Below, one piece after another: positions 24,833 to 33,320 of a DNA stretch of 37,718 nt (within the stretch, counting starts at the first letter, position 1; the number at the start of each line of letters is the position of its first letter). The position numbers and the translations under genes were made by a program. The notes under the pieces were generated by a model. It did not search any database. It was not told where the DNA came from and saw nothing but the letters and a program-made list of their open reading frames with translations. Source of the stretch: Klebsiella pneumoniae (lineage in GTDB: Bacteria; Myxococcota_A; UBA9042); the NCBI GenBank assembly GCA_945889325.1, contig CAMDBH010000032.1:1-37718 (forward strand). The letters run 5' to 3'.

Positions 24833-26050
24833 ATGCAGTTGCGCATTTTGCTTCTATTCTTGCTGCTTTCACAGGCTTGGGCCCACCAAGCGAGCGCCCA
24901 CGCCATCGATGAGATCCGCTCGAACGCGGTCCTCGAACTGCGCACGCGCGATCGACAAAGCTTTGAATGGACCGCTATTTTTCAAAAGTCTCATGTGGAA
25001 TCGTTTCAACGCATTGCCAAGGAACTCGGCATGGCCGACATGGCCAACCGAGAAGAACTAACCCGCCAGATCGGCCGCGCATTTGCGTTCGCGCCCTGCA
25101 CTGTTGTGACGCTCGGCGCTGACCAACGATCTGAGGGCGACGTCGGGTACCGCGAACTGCAAAATGGCGCATTTGTTAGCGTCAACTTTCATTTGCAATG
25201 CCCAAGTGTTCAAAACGAAATCCACTTGTCGCGCGTCGATTATTCCGCAAGCAAGACCCGCACCACATTGTACATCGCCGTGTTCGTGGACGGACAACCG
25301 CCGATTCGCACACTTTTGCCGCCACACACGGAAAGCATCTACATCCCCCTCGCCAGCGCCGCGGCCCCGCGCATGGGCGCGACAACCGGCAGCAAGCAGG
25401 CGCTCAAAGACAGCGTATCCGGCATATTGCCAACTGATTTCATGAATATGCGCGACGTCGAGGCTTCGCGTCGCTCGGACTATTGGCAGCCGCCGCCGCT
25501 GACGCTTTTGCTGGCGTGGGCCAAGGAAGGCGCTCTGCATTTGATGTTTGGAGCAGATCACCTTTTATTTCTGCTGACTTTGGTGCTCGCCGCCGCCAAC
25601 CTTCGCTCCCTTGTGCTGGCTGTCAGTGGCTTTTCGCTGGGCCATCTGACCTCGATGGTCGTGGCGCTGTGGTTTCACTGGCCGCCGCTGCCACTGCTCG
25701 ACGCGCTCATTGGCGCAACAATTGCCTTTTCCGCTTGGCGGGGTCGGCGCATCGCGCAAGCTGCCGTGTGGCAAGTCGCGCTGATCGCAGGCGGTTTTGG
25801 CGTAATCCACGGCCTCGGTTTTGGCGCGGGGCTGCAAAAATTCACCGCGGGCATGGACAACTTGATCTACCCTCTGGTCAGCTTCGGTCTTGGTCTGGAT
25901 TTCTTGCAAACACTTTGGGTCTTGCTGGCTTGGCCGATCTGGCTGTGGATGCAAACGCGCTCTGAAGATCCGCCACAATTGCGCACGCGCGTCGCCCACG
26001 CGCTGATGCTGGCGGGCGTGAGCTGCGGCATTGCTGGGGCATTTTCCTAA
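24833..26050 (+). CDS. HupE/UreJ family membrane protein
   Basis: 405 aa. ATG 24833 (MQLRILLLFLLLSQAWA) gives a clean signal peptide; the frame is open further upstream but that part overlaps an opposite gene and has no family features. The start lacks a clear ribosome site. Residues ~25-220 form a periplasmic domain. From about 225 the membrane part has the HupE/UreJ_2 signatures: ALHLMFGADHLLFLLTLVL, VSGFSLGHLTSMVVALW and GGFGVIHGLGFGAGL, with conserved His/Asp in the helices, and about six to seven hydrophobic segments to the end. Family members are proposed nickel/cobalt permeases. No hydrogenase or urease gene lies nearby, so the metal is not indicated. It converges on valS with 6 nt between stops. 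Confidence 0.85.
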   Translation: MQLRILLLFLLLSQAWAHQASAHAIDEIRSNAVLELRTRDRQSFEWTAIFQKSHVESFQRIAKELGMADMANREELTRQIGRAFAFAPCTVVTLGADQRSEGDVGYRELQNGAFVSVNFHLQCPSVQNEIHLSRVDYSASKTRTTLYIAVFVDGQPPIRTLLPPHTESIYIPLASAAAPRMGATTGSKQALKDSVSGILPTDFMNMRDVEASRRSDYWQPPPLTLLLAWAKEGALHLMFGADHLLFLLTLVLAAANLRSLVLAVSGFSLGHLTSMVVALWFHWPPLPLLDALIGATIAFSAWRGRRIAQAAVWQVALIAGGFGVIHGLGFGAGLQKFTAGMDNLIYPLVSFGLGLDFLQTLWVLLAWPIWLWMQTRSEDPPQLRTRVAHALMLAGVSCGIAGAFS

Positions 26051-26056
26051 AATGTA

Positions 26057-28711
26057 TCAGGCGGAAGCATCTGCGATGGCAACGATCGCAAGCTGCATGC
26101 CCGTCGCAGCAACATCGAGCCATTGGTCCGCTTCGCCGCCAACAACCAGCGTTTCGGCGCGCGATGCAGCAAGCCAATCCAGACAAATCGGTTCTATTTC
26201 AGTTTGTTGAACAGCAGTCGCCCGCAGATGGATCGTCGACAATGGCCGTCCACCGCCGAGCTTTTGCGCCGTACGAGCGGTCCGCACTGCAGCAACCAAT
26301 GTTATCAGCAAATCCCCCGCTTTTTCAGAAAGTTCTGACCGGACGCCGGAAAAAACGTCGACTGCGTTTGCGCGTTCGTCGTGTGGCCACGGCGCGGTGT
26401 GCACGCTGGCAGGTGCGCTTTCACCGAGGTGCGGCTTGACCGCGATCTGATACAACTCCTCACTAATAAACGGTAAAATCGGCGCAAACAGCCGCACAAG
26501 CGCGTAGGTGGTCTGCACCAGCGTGATTTGGCCGGCCGCAATTTGCCCCGCTGAGAAACGACTTTCCGGGCGAAAACGTTCTTTGACGATCTCAAGGTAA
26601 TTGTCGCACCAATCCTTCCAAAAGAATGCTTCAACTGCACGAACTGCCTTGGAATACTCGTAGGCTTCAAAGGCAGCGGTCGCTTGCTGAACGGTTTCGA
26701 CCAAGCGACTGCGGATCCATAAGTCGGCCGCTGTTGGGTTTTCCAATGAAATATCTGGCATTTGCGGCACATATTGCAGCGCAAAGCGCGTCGCATTCCA
26801 CAGTTTCGTCAACAGCCTTTTGCCGCCTTTGACGTCGTCTTCCAAGAAGCGCAAGTCGTTGCCGAGATTGGCACCGGCGGCCCAGTAACGGAGTGAATCC
26901 GCTGAGTATTTATTAATAATTTCAGCCGGGTCAACAAAATTACCGGCGCGTTTGGACATCTTTTTGCCGTGTTTGTCCAATCCCCAACCGGAAATCATCA
27001 CGTCGCGCCAGGGCAAGGAATCGGTATGCAGGTGCGACTTTGCGACGGTATAAAACAGCCACGTTCTTATAATTTCATGGGCTTGAACTCTGACGCCCGC
27101 GGGATAAATTTCGGGCCGCGGTTGATTGGCAACGGGCTGTTCCCCCTGCAGAGAATCCTGCCACATCGCCCAGTTGGCGTTGATAAACGGCGTCAAACTC
27201 GACGTCATCCACGTGTCCATGACATCCGCTTCAGGACGCAAGTCAGTGCCATGACAGGCACTGCACGGGCGCGGACAGGCCGTCATCAGCGGATCGACCG
27301 GCAGTTCTGCCAACTGCGCAAAATTTGGCGTGTTGCACGCGTTGCAAAACCACAACGGAAACGGCACGCCATAAAAGCGCTGACGCGAAATATTCCAATC
27401 CCAGCGCAGGTTTTCCACCCACTGCTCGTACCGTTCACGCATGAATTCTGGATACCAACGCAGTTGGCGCCCGCGCGCCAGCAGCGGCTCCTTCAGGTCC
27501 AGCACGCGGATAAACCACTGCGGCGCCACCTGAATTTCAACCGGGGTCGAGCATCGCTCGTGTAGGCTCGCCCGACTTTGATTGTCCTTGACCCCAAGCA
27601 AGTAGGCGTGCTGCTTAAGCAACTCGACGGCAGCAAGGCGAGCTTCGCTGTAGACGTTGGACCCTTTTGCCGCAATGTGCACGCGCTTTTCATGCAAGTG
27701 CGGCAGTTCCGGCGTTTGCATCCGACCGTTGGCGTCGATAATCAGAAAAGTTTCAAGCTGGTGCGTTCGCCATTTGGCGATATCCTCGGTGTCGCCAAAT
27801 GTGCAGACCATCATCAGCCCGCTGCCGAATTCGGGATCGACGCTTTCATCGAATATCAGCGGAATCGTGCGGAATTCTCCTTGCGGCGCGCCGAATTCGG
27901 TCAGAGGCACGCGAAAACGCAAATGCTTCAACGCTCCGTAGCGCTTATCATCGGGATGGCACGCCAGCGCCACGCAAGCCGTCACCAGTTCTGGCCGCGT
28001 GGTTTCGATCACGCCCTCGCTCACATCGGTCGAAGTGCTCGGATCAACGGGGAAACGCACTGCGTGCATCGGACGATTTTGTTCATCCCCCGCCTCGACG
28101 TCCGCTTGGGCCAACGCGGTTGCGCAGGTCGGACACCACAGAATCGGGTCCTCCCTTCGCTCAAGTCGGCCTTTTTGCACCAGATCTAAAAAACTCTGCT
28201 GCGCATGGCGGACCGCGCGGGGTTGGATCGTCGAATAGGTCATGCGCCAATCGACCGACAGCCCCAATGCCATCCACAAATCTTTGTAAACTTGGGCGCC
28301 TTTCTGCGTTTCCGCCAAGCACAGGTCGACAAACTCTTGGCGCGTGATCTTGCTTTTGTTGACTTTATGCGTCTGCTCGACGTAGCGCTCGGTTGGCAAA
28401 CCGTTGTCGTCGAAGCCCATGGGGTAAAAAATTTCGTACCCGCGCATGCGCTTGAAACGCACCACGAATTCCGCCTGCGAGTAGCTCATCGCGTGCCCAA
28501 CGTGAAGATGCGCCGCGCTCACGTAGGGCGGCGGCGTATCCACTGCGTAGGTTTTTCCCGCGCGCGCGGCGGGACTTTGCGCGTTGTATTCATAAATTTT
28601 TGCGTCGGACCAAGCCTGCACCCAGCGCGGCTCGACGGCGACAAAGTCATAATTCTTAGGAATCAGGCTGTTGTCGGCAAATTCAGCGGCTGGCTTTGTA
28701 GACTCGGGCAT
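26057..28711 (-). CDS. valS: Valyl-tRNA synthetase, archaeal/rickettsial-like short form
   Basis: 884 aa. Charges tRNA-Val in the cytoplasm. DTPPPYVSAAHLHVGHAMSY contains the HIGH motif as HVGH (about residues 70-73), followed by FYPMGFDDNGLPTERYVE. The editing insert is at roughly 190-340. WFCNACN...CPRPCSACHG is a possible zinc site. DKHGKKMSKRAGNFVDP contains the KMSKS motif as KMSKR (about 585-589). The anticodon-binding domain follows. The wording around HIGH and KMSKR, and the lack of the long C-terminal coiled-coil arm seen in E. coli ValRS (951 aa), match the archaeal/rickettsial branch. The start has GGAG 7 nt upstream. It converges with the HupE-like gene and is divergent from the gene at 28858. 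Confidence 0.95.
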   Translation of the reverse strand: MPESTKPAAEFADNSLIPKNYDFVAVEPRWVQAWSDAKIYEYNAQSPAARAGKTYAVDTPPPYVSAAHLHVGHAMSYSQAEFVVRFKRMRGYEIFYPMGFDDNGLPTERYVEQTHKVNKSKITRQEFVDLCLAETQKGAQVYKDLWMALGLSVDWRMTYSTIQPRAVRHAQQSFLDLVQKGRLERREDPILWCPTCATALAQADVEAGDEQNRPMHAVRFPVDPSTSTDVSEGVIETTRPELVTACVALACHPDDKRYGALKHLRFRVPLTEFGAPQGEFRTIPLIFDESVDPEFGSGLMMVCTFGDTEDIAKWRTHQLETFLIIDANGRMQTPELPHLHEKRVHIAAKGSNVYSEARLAAVELLKQHAYLLGVKDNQSRASLHERCSTPVEIQVAPQWFIRVLDLKEPLLARGRQLRWYPEFMRERYEQWVENLRWDWNISRQRFYGVPFPLWFCNACNTPNFAQLAELPVDPLMTACPRPCSACHGTDLRPEADVMDTWMTSSLTPFINANWAMWQDSLQGEQPVANQPRPEIYPAGVRVQAHEIIRTWLFYTVAKSHLHTDSLPWRDVMISGWGLDKHGKKMSKRAGNFVDPAEIINKYSADSLRYWAAGANLGNDLRFLEDDVKGGKRLLTKLWNATRFALQYVPQMPDISLENPTAADLWIRSRLVETVQQATAAFEAYEYSKAVRAVEAFFWKDWCDNYLEIVKERFRPESRFSAGQIAAGQITLVQTTYALVRLFAPILPFISEELYQIAVKPHLGESAPASVHTAPWPHDERANAVDVFSGVRSELSEKAGDLLITLVAAVRTARTAQKLGGGRPLSTIHLRATAVQQTEIEPICLDWLAASRAETLVVGGEADQWLDVAATGMQLAIVAIADASA

Positions 28712-28857
28712 GGAAAACTCCGGACAAATACATGTAATTATTAATTATTTGACACACAGCACTGGAATGACCGCCGCGAGGGTAGCACGGAAGCGCCTAG
28801 CGCTCCAACCGTTGCCGCGACCGCGCCGACACTGCTACGGTAGCCACCGAGGCATTG

Positions 28858-30066
28858 ATGCGGCACTTTGGAACAATTTGGCTCTTGTGCAACGTCGCCG
28901 TCGCCACGTTCGGTTGCCGCGGTGCGACCGCGCCGGCTGCAAAATCGCAGGAGCGTGCCGCGAAGGGCGCTGCTTCCGTTGCCGATTTGCCAGCGACGCC
29001 GACGCAGGCAGTAGCGAACGCGCAGGCTTCCGGCGTCGCCCTCGCCGAAGCGCCAACGGCCCAAATGCTGGGAACTAAATCGCTAAAGCCGGATCAGCGT
29101 GCGGTGCCAATTCTAGGTTTGCGCGACGCCGGCGCGGTGCTGCAGCGGGTGCGGGCGCAGCTTCACAAGGGCTTGCCGCTAGCGAAACATATGCATTGGC
29201 TGGAACTTGCAGGCGACGGCGACGCGGGCAGCGGGCGGCGGCAACTGGAGGTGCAGCTTTCAGGCCAAGGGGGGCAGATCGACGTCCCCGCGCTGGACAT
29301 GAAAATCGTCTTTGACGATCAAGGCTGTCGCGTTCGCGCCGGTGCGACCGACGCGGTTTGCTCGGATCAGGACAACGCGCACTACGGCCTGCTTATGGCG
29401 CTGTGTGCGCTGGCGACCGAAAAAAGTTGGGAGAAAATCCCTTGGCAAGTTGAGTCGTTGCGTTCGGCAGCCGACGGTGGGGCGAGTATGCGACTGGCCA
29501 ACACGGCGCTGCATTTGCGCGTCGAATTGCGCAGCGATGGGGGTGACAAGTTGGTCGAAATGGCGGCCGATCGCGTGTCCGCACATTTGATGCGCAGCGC
29601 GCCGATGGTATGGAATGTTGTGACATCTTACGGCAATTGGGCGTGGCAGGCGGTGGACAAACCGCCGGTCGCCCAAGCGTTGTCGTTGCGTCTGCGCGGC
29701 GAAATCGGCACGTTAACGCTCGACCAAATCGAGTCAAAACTGCGGCGCGTGGCCGCCGATCACCAGTTGTTGCTGAGCGGTCCGTTCGAACTGGAATTCA
29801 CGGCACAGGACGGCGCGATTGCGCTGCAGGCGTGGCGGTTTACGGCGATTGGCCCTGCGATGTTGCCGGATTTGCCGATCGGTGTCTCTCTGCAGACATC
29901 GGCACCGGGACGCTGGCTGGGCCAAGTCGCGGCGCCTCGCGATCGCGTGCTCAAGCAATTGGCGCTACAGGTGAAAACCCCTGGCTGCTATTTGGCTCAG
30001 GTCCTTGGCAACGCACCGCTGCATCCGGAGCAAATCGCAGTTGTCTTGCGTAGTTGTGAGCCGTAA
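28858..30066 (+). CDS. Putative lipoprotein, family not recognised
   Basis: 402 aa from ATG 28858, with GAGG 6 nt upstream. The N-terminus MRHFGTIWLLCNVAVATFGC is a signal peptide with a weak lipobox (TFGC, Cys20). An Ala-rich linker runs to ~70. The rest is soluble and mixed, with beta-rich stretches (RRQLEVQLSGQ, IDVPALDMKIVFDDQG, TALHLRVELRSDG, AQALSLRLRGEIGTLTL) and two paired cysteines in CRVRAGATDAVC. No catalytic motif or named domain is visible. It is divergent from valS and followed by a strong hairpin, so it is probably monocistronic. Confidence 0.7.
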   Translation: MRHFGTIWLLCNVAVATFGCRGATAPAAKSQERAAKGAASVADLPATPTQAVANAQASGVALAEAPTAQMLGTKSLKPDQRAVPILGLRDAGAVLQRVRAQLHKGLPLAKHMHWLELAGDGDAGSGRRQLEVQLSGQGGQIDVPALDMKIVFDDQGCRVRAGATDAVCSDQDNAHYGLLMALCALATEKSWEKIPWQVESLRSAADGGASMRLANTALHLRVELRSDGGDKLVEMAADRVSAHLMRSAPMVWNVVTSYGNWAWQAVDKPPVAQALSLRLRGEIGTLTLDQIESKLRRVAADHQLLLSGPFELEFTAQDGAIALQAWRFTAIGPAMLPDLPIGVSLQTSAPGRWLGQVAAPRDRVLKQLALQVKTPGCYLAQVLGNAPLHPEQIAVVLRSCEP

Positions 30067-30090
30067 ATGCAACCGACTCCCCTCGTTGAC

Positions 30091-30132
30091 GGCTCAGTGG
30101 CTGTGAAAGATCCATTTCACAGCCGCTCAGCC
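30091..30132 (+). terminator. Long hairpin, 18-bp arms
   Basis: Arms 30091-30108 and 30115-30132 pair over 18 bp with two mismatches around the loop GATCCA; the inner GGCTGTGAAA/TTTCACAGCC is perfect. It starts 25 nt after the stop of the 28858-30066 gene. No T tract follows, so a Rho-independent terminator is not certain; an mRNA-stabilising hairpin or binding site is equally possible. The 8-mer GGCTCAGT recurs at 30143-30150. Confidence 0.45.
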
Positions 30133-30317
30133 ATTATCATGCGGCTCAGTCTTTGTTAGAATTGACCGTGCAATCGCTCGCGTGTGGCGGTCTGCACGCG
30201 TCATGCGCTTACGTCGTTTGGAATTGGCGCGGAACAACCACCGCCAGCATGGAAAAATAGCAAGATAATGAGCAAGTTATATTCGACGCCGCGTCTAGAT
30301 CGCGCCAAGGATTCTGC

Positions 30318-31205
30318 ATGACGCCCACCGTCACGGCGGTCATCCCGTGTTACAACCAAGGCCCGTTCCTCGCGGATTGCCTGCAAAGTCTGCGCGCGCA
30401 GACGGTGCAGACGTGGCGCGCGATCGTGCTAAACGACGCTTCAACCGACGGCCAAACGCCGGCGATCTGCGACAGCTTTGCCGACGATCGTGTGGAAGTC
30501 ATTCATCTGCCACATAATTTGGGACGCGCATTGGTGCGCAATGTCGGCATTGAGCGCTGCAACACCGAAGCGATTTTGAATTTGGATGCAGACGACAAGT
30601 TAGAGCCAGATTATTTTGCTCGGACGATCCCGCTGTTGCTCGGAGAACGCGATATCGGTGTTGTGTATACGGATTATCGCTGGTTCGGCGTGCGCGACGG
30701 CGCCCTGTACCGGCTGTTTGGCGTGCGCGACGGCAGGCTCAAATCCAAACCCTTTGATCTAAAGCGGTTATACCGCGAACAATACATCGGCGGCGGCTCT
30801 CTCTTCCGCCGCTCCGCATGGGAAAAGACCCGCGGATATCACGCCGATTTCACCATCGGCAATGAAGATTACGACTTCTGGCTCAGCTTGGTTGAAGGTG
30901 GGTTTCGCGGCGCCTACTTGGCCGAACCCCTGTATTGCTATCGGATTCATCCGCAGAGTTGGACGGCAACCATGGCCGGCGGCAGCGACCGCATCGTGCG
31001 CTCGCGCGAAGCTTTGCTGCACCACCACCGCGCTGGTTTTGAGCAGCACGGCGCCGCTCAGGATTTTGAATTCGCGACCTATTTGGCCGAAGCGCGCCGC
31101 TTGGCCCGCGTGGGCGATCGCTGCGGCGCCCAAGCGATGTGGCGGCGCGTACTCCAACTCGATCCGTGGAATTTTTCGGCCCGGCTCGGCGTGCTGGTTG
31201 CCTAA
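30318..31205 (+). CDS. Family 2 glycosyltransferase
   Basis: 295 aa; AAGGA 6 nt upstream of ATG 30318. A GT-A fold enzyme that moves a sugar from a nucleotide-sugar to an acceptor at the cytoplasmic face. Visible motifs: VIPCYNQGPFLADCLQSL, ND-A-S-T-D-G for nucleotide binding, the metal-binding DADD at residues 90-93 (NLDADDKLEP), and an acceptor-side GNEDYDFWLSL near residue 190 providing the catalytic base candidate. No membrane segment. A short repeat FGVRDG appears twice around residue 120-140. The C-terminal ~50 residues are helical, TPR-like. It is followed 24 nt later by an LtaS-like transferase, suggesting joint work on a surface or periplasmic glycan. Confidence 0.9.
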   Translation: MTPTVTAVIPCYNQGPFLADCLQSLRAQTVQTWRAIVLNDASTDGQTPAICDSFADDRVEVIHLPHNLGRALVRNVGIERCNTEAILNLDADDKLEPDYFARTIPLLLGERDIGVVYTDYRWFGVRDGALYRLFGVRDGRLKSKPFDLKRLYREQYIGGGSLFRRSAWEKTRGYHADFTIGNEDYDFWLSLVEGGFRGAYLAEPLYCYRIHPQSWTATMAGGSDRIVRSREALLHHHRAGFEQHGAAQDFEFATYLAEARRLARVGDRCGAQAMWRRVLQLDPWNFSARLGVLVA

Positions 31206-31207
31206 AT

Positions 31208-31267
31208 GATTGACCTACTGGCTTAGAGATTGACACAGTGGCTTAGAGATTTCCACAGTGGCTTAGA
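31208..31267 (+). repeat. Three tandem 20-bp imperfect repeats
   Basis: Units at 31208-31227, 31228-31247 and 31248-31267 follow GATTGACxxAxTGGCTTAGA with 3 differences between units 1 and 2 and 2 between units 2 and 3. They fill the gap between the glycosyltransferase stop and the LtaS-like coding region and run into its 5' end. ATG 31206, directly after TAA 31203-31205, is in frame with the LtaS-like gene but is stopped by TAG 31224-31226 inside unit 1. Confidence 0.9.
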
Positions 31268-33209
31268 GGGCGACGTTTCAGAAAAACCACGTTATTTTAG
31301 GACGTTGCGTCGCATATTCGCCGATCAAGCCGACGTCTTTGCGGTGCTTTCGCTGCTTTTTCTCAAAGCTGCCGTGTTCCCCGCCGTCGCAGGGCTGAGT
31401 GAAGGCTCGATTCAGCAATGGAAAACTGACCTAGCTACCATCCTGCTGTGCACGGGTTGGCTGGTTCTGCTCAAGCCGCCCTTGCGGCGGCCGATCTTGC
31501 TGCTTGTCGACGTGCTGCTGAGCGCGCTTGCGATCGGCGACCTCTGGTATATGCGCTATTTTTCAGATGTTTTGTGCGTGTCGCTCTGGGTGTCGGCGGG
31601 CAACGCGCTCGGCATTCGCCACAGCATCGCGGCGGTCATGCAGCCGGTAGACGTGATATTTTTCCTAGATTGCCTTGTAATTCCTTTGGCTTGGTGGTTG
31701 CGTCCCGCCCCCGCGCCAGCCCTGAACCCACTGCGCAGCCGCACGCAAGTGTTCGCTTGCCTGATGGCCTTGGGCGTCTTGACGCTCAGTCAGGCCGTGT
31801 ACACGCGCATTTCTCGATTCGGTGCAGGTCTTTACGTCGATATTTGGTCGCAGCCGTACTTTGTGCGCGTCAACGGTTTGCCGTTTTTTCATGCCCAAGA
31901 TTGCCTGCGTTTCGCCTGGGATCACGTCGGGCCGCGTCCGGCGCCGTCGCCGCAAAAATTCGCTGAAGCCCGAGCAATCTATGCACAATTGGACGTGGAG
32001 CGCGCCCAAGGTCCACGGTTGGCGTTACACGCCGTCGCGCGCAGTAAAAACGTCATCCATCTGCAACTTGAAGCTTTTCAGGCCCACCTGATCGGGCTGA
32101 ACGTGCAGGGCCAGGCGATCACGCCCAATTTGAACATGCTCGCCGACGAAAGTATCTATGTTCATGATTTTTATCACCAAACTGCCCAGGGACGGACATC
32201 TGACGCTGAGTGGACCACGCTTTGCGGTTTGCAACCACTGGCGGTGGGCTCGGTTTTCTTTCGTTTTGCGCAGTTCCAGCAGCAGTGTCTCCCAGCGATC
32301 CTGCAGCAAAACGGCTACCAAACGGTGGCCTACCACGCCAACGATTCAGCATTTTGGAACCGATTGAAAACGTATCCGCGCCTTGGGATTGAGCGCTTTG
32401 TGGCGAAAACCGACTTTGTTGCTGACGATCAAGCCGCTTATGGATTGAGCGACGGATCATTTTTGCGGCAAGTGCTTGCGGACCTAAAGCGGCAAAAAGC
32501 CCCTTTTTTCGCGCATATCGTGACGCTTTCCAGCCATCACCCTTTCCAACTGCCCAAGGCCATGCGCACGCTGGAGCTCGGTGCCCTCGATGCGCAACCC
32601 GTCGGTGACTATTTGCAGGCGGTGCACTACGTCGATGAACAAGTCGGTATTTTTATTGCCGGTTTGCGCCAGGCTGGCCTGTTGGACTCAAGCGTGATCG
32701 TGGTGTTTGGCGATCACGACAAGGGTCCGGTCACGGATAAGGCTGCGACAGAACAAGTTTTTGGTCCCATCGACGGCAATGAACTGCGGGTGCTGGACTG
32801 GTCGCGGCGCGTGCCGCTGTCGATACGCTTGCCCAACGCACGCGTTCGTCAGCAGATTGTCGGGCCGGCCGGAAACTTGGACATCGCCCCTACACTGCTG
32901 CATTTACTTGGCATTTCTGCGATGAACCGCGATTTTCTCGGCCACAACTTGCTCGATCCGGCGCCCCATACCGTGGCGTTTCGCAGTGGCGCGGCGGTCG
33001 ATGCCACACACTATTTGGCGCCACCACAAGACGCAGCCGCCGCAAGATTGTGCATCGATCGGCGAAGTGAAAACGCAGTGCCCCTAGCGGCTTGCGCAAC
33101 CGTGGCGGCCGGCGCGGTTGAACAACTCGAGTTCTCTGATTGGTTGATTCGTTCGGGTCAAAGTCGCGCCACTTTGACGAATTCTGGAGCGGCGCCTTCC
33201 AACAAATAG
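31230..33209 (+). CDS. LtaS/MdoB-like phosphoglycerol (sulfatase-fold) transferase, start uncertain
   Basis: Up to 659 aa. No in-frame ATG exists before residue ~109; the frame opens just after TAG 31224 and the first usable codon is TTG 31230, inside a tandem repeat and without a good ribosome site. The N-terminal ~200 residues hold about five membrane segments. The extracytoplasmic sulfatase-fold domain shows VIHLQLEAFQAH (metal Glu), HQTAQGRTSDAEWTTL with the nucleophile Thr in QGRTSD, and VFGDHDKG with the metal Asp-His, all as in LtaS and OpgB/MdoB. Such enzymes move phosphoglycerol from phosphatidylglycerol to a glycan or glycolipid; in a diderm, decoration of periplasmic glucans or another glycan is likely. 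It follows the GT2 gene by 24 nt. Confidence 0.8.
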   Translation: MTQWLRDFHSGLEGDVSEKPRYFRTLRRIFADQADVFAVLSLLFLKAAVFPAVAGLSEGSIQQWKTDLATILLCTGWLVLLKPPLRRPILLLVDVLLSALAIGDLWYMRYFSDVLCVSLWVSAGNALGIRHSIAAVMQPVDVIFFLDCLVIPLAWWLRPAPAPALNPLRSRTQVFACLMALGVLTLSQAVYTRISRFGAGLYVDIWSQPYFVRVNGLPFFHAQDCLRFAWDHVGPRPAPSPQKFAEARAIYAQLDVERAQGPRLALHAVARSKNVIHLQLEAFQAHLIGLNVQGQAITPNLNMLADESIYVHDFYHQTAQGRTSDAEWTTLCGLQPLAVGSVFFRFAQFQQQCLPAILQQNGYQTVAYHANDSAFWNRLKTYPRLGIERFVAKTDFVADDQAAYGLSDGSFLRQVLADLKRQKAPFFAHIVTLSSHHPFQLPKAMRTLELGALDAQPVGDYLQAVHYVDEQVGIFIAGLRQAGLLDSSVIVVFGDHDKGPVTDKAATEQVFGPIDGNELRVLDWSRRVPLSIRLPNARVRQQIVGPAGNLDIAPTLLHLLGISAMNRDFLGHNLLDPAPHTVAFRSGAAVDATHYLAPPQDAAAARLCIDRRSENAVPLAACATVAAGAVEQLEFSDWLIRSGQSRATLTNSGAAPSNK

Positions 33210-33320
33210 TTCATATCTTCAATTAGTTTCGTTGCCCACCTTGACCGAATCGCGCCGCAGTGTTCGCATGCGGGCGGCGCGCCAGCGGAGGTGCCGCCAA
33301 GATTGCGCGCGAGAGTAGCG

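Noticed and set aside
28731..28760. AT-rich stretch and a perfect TTGACA between valS and the 28858 gene
   Set aside because: The -10 position at 17 nt spacing is CGCCGC, so it is not a credible promoter for the + strand gene; on the minus strand no clear -35/-10 pair was found.
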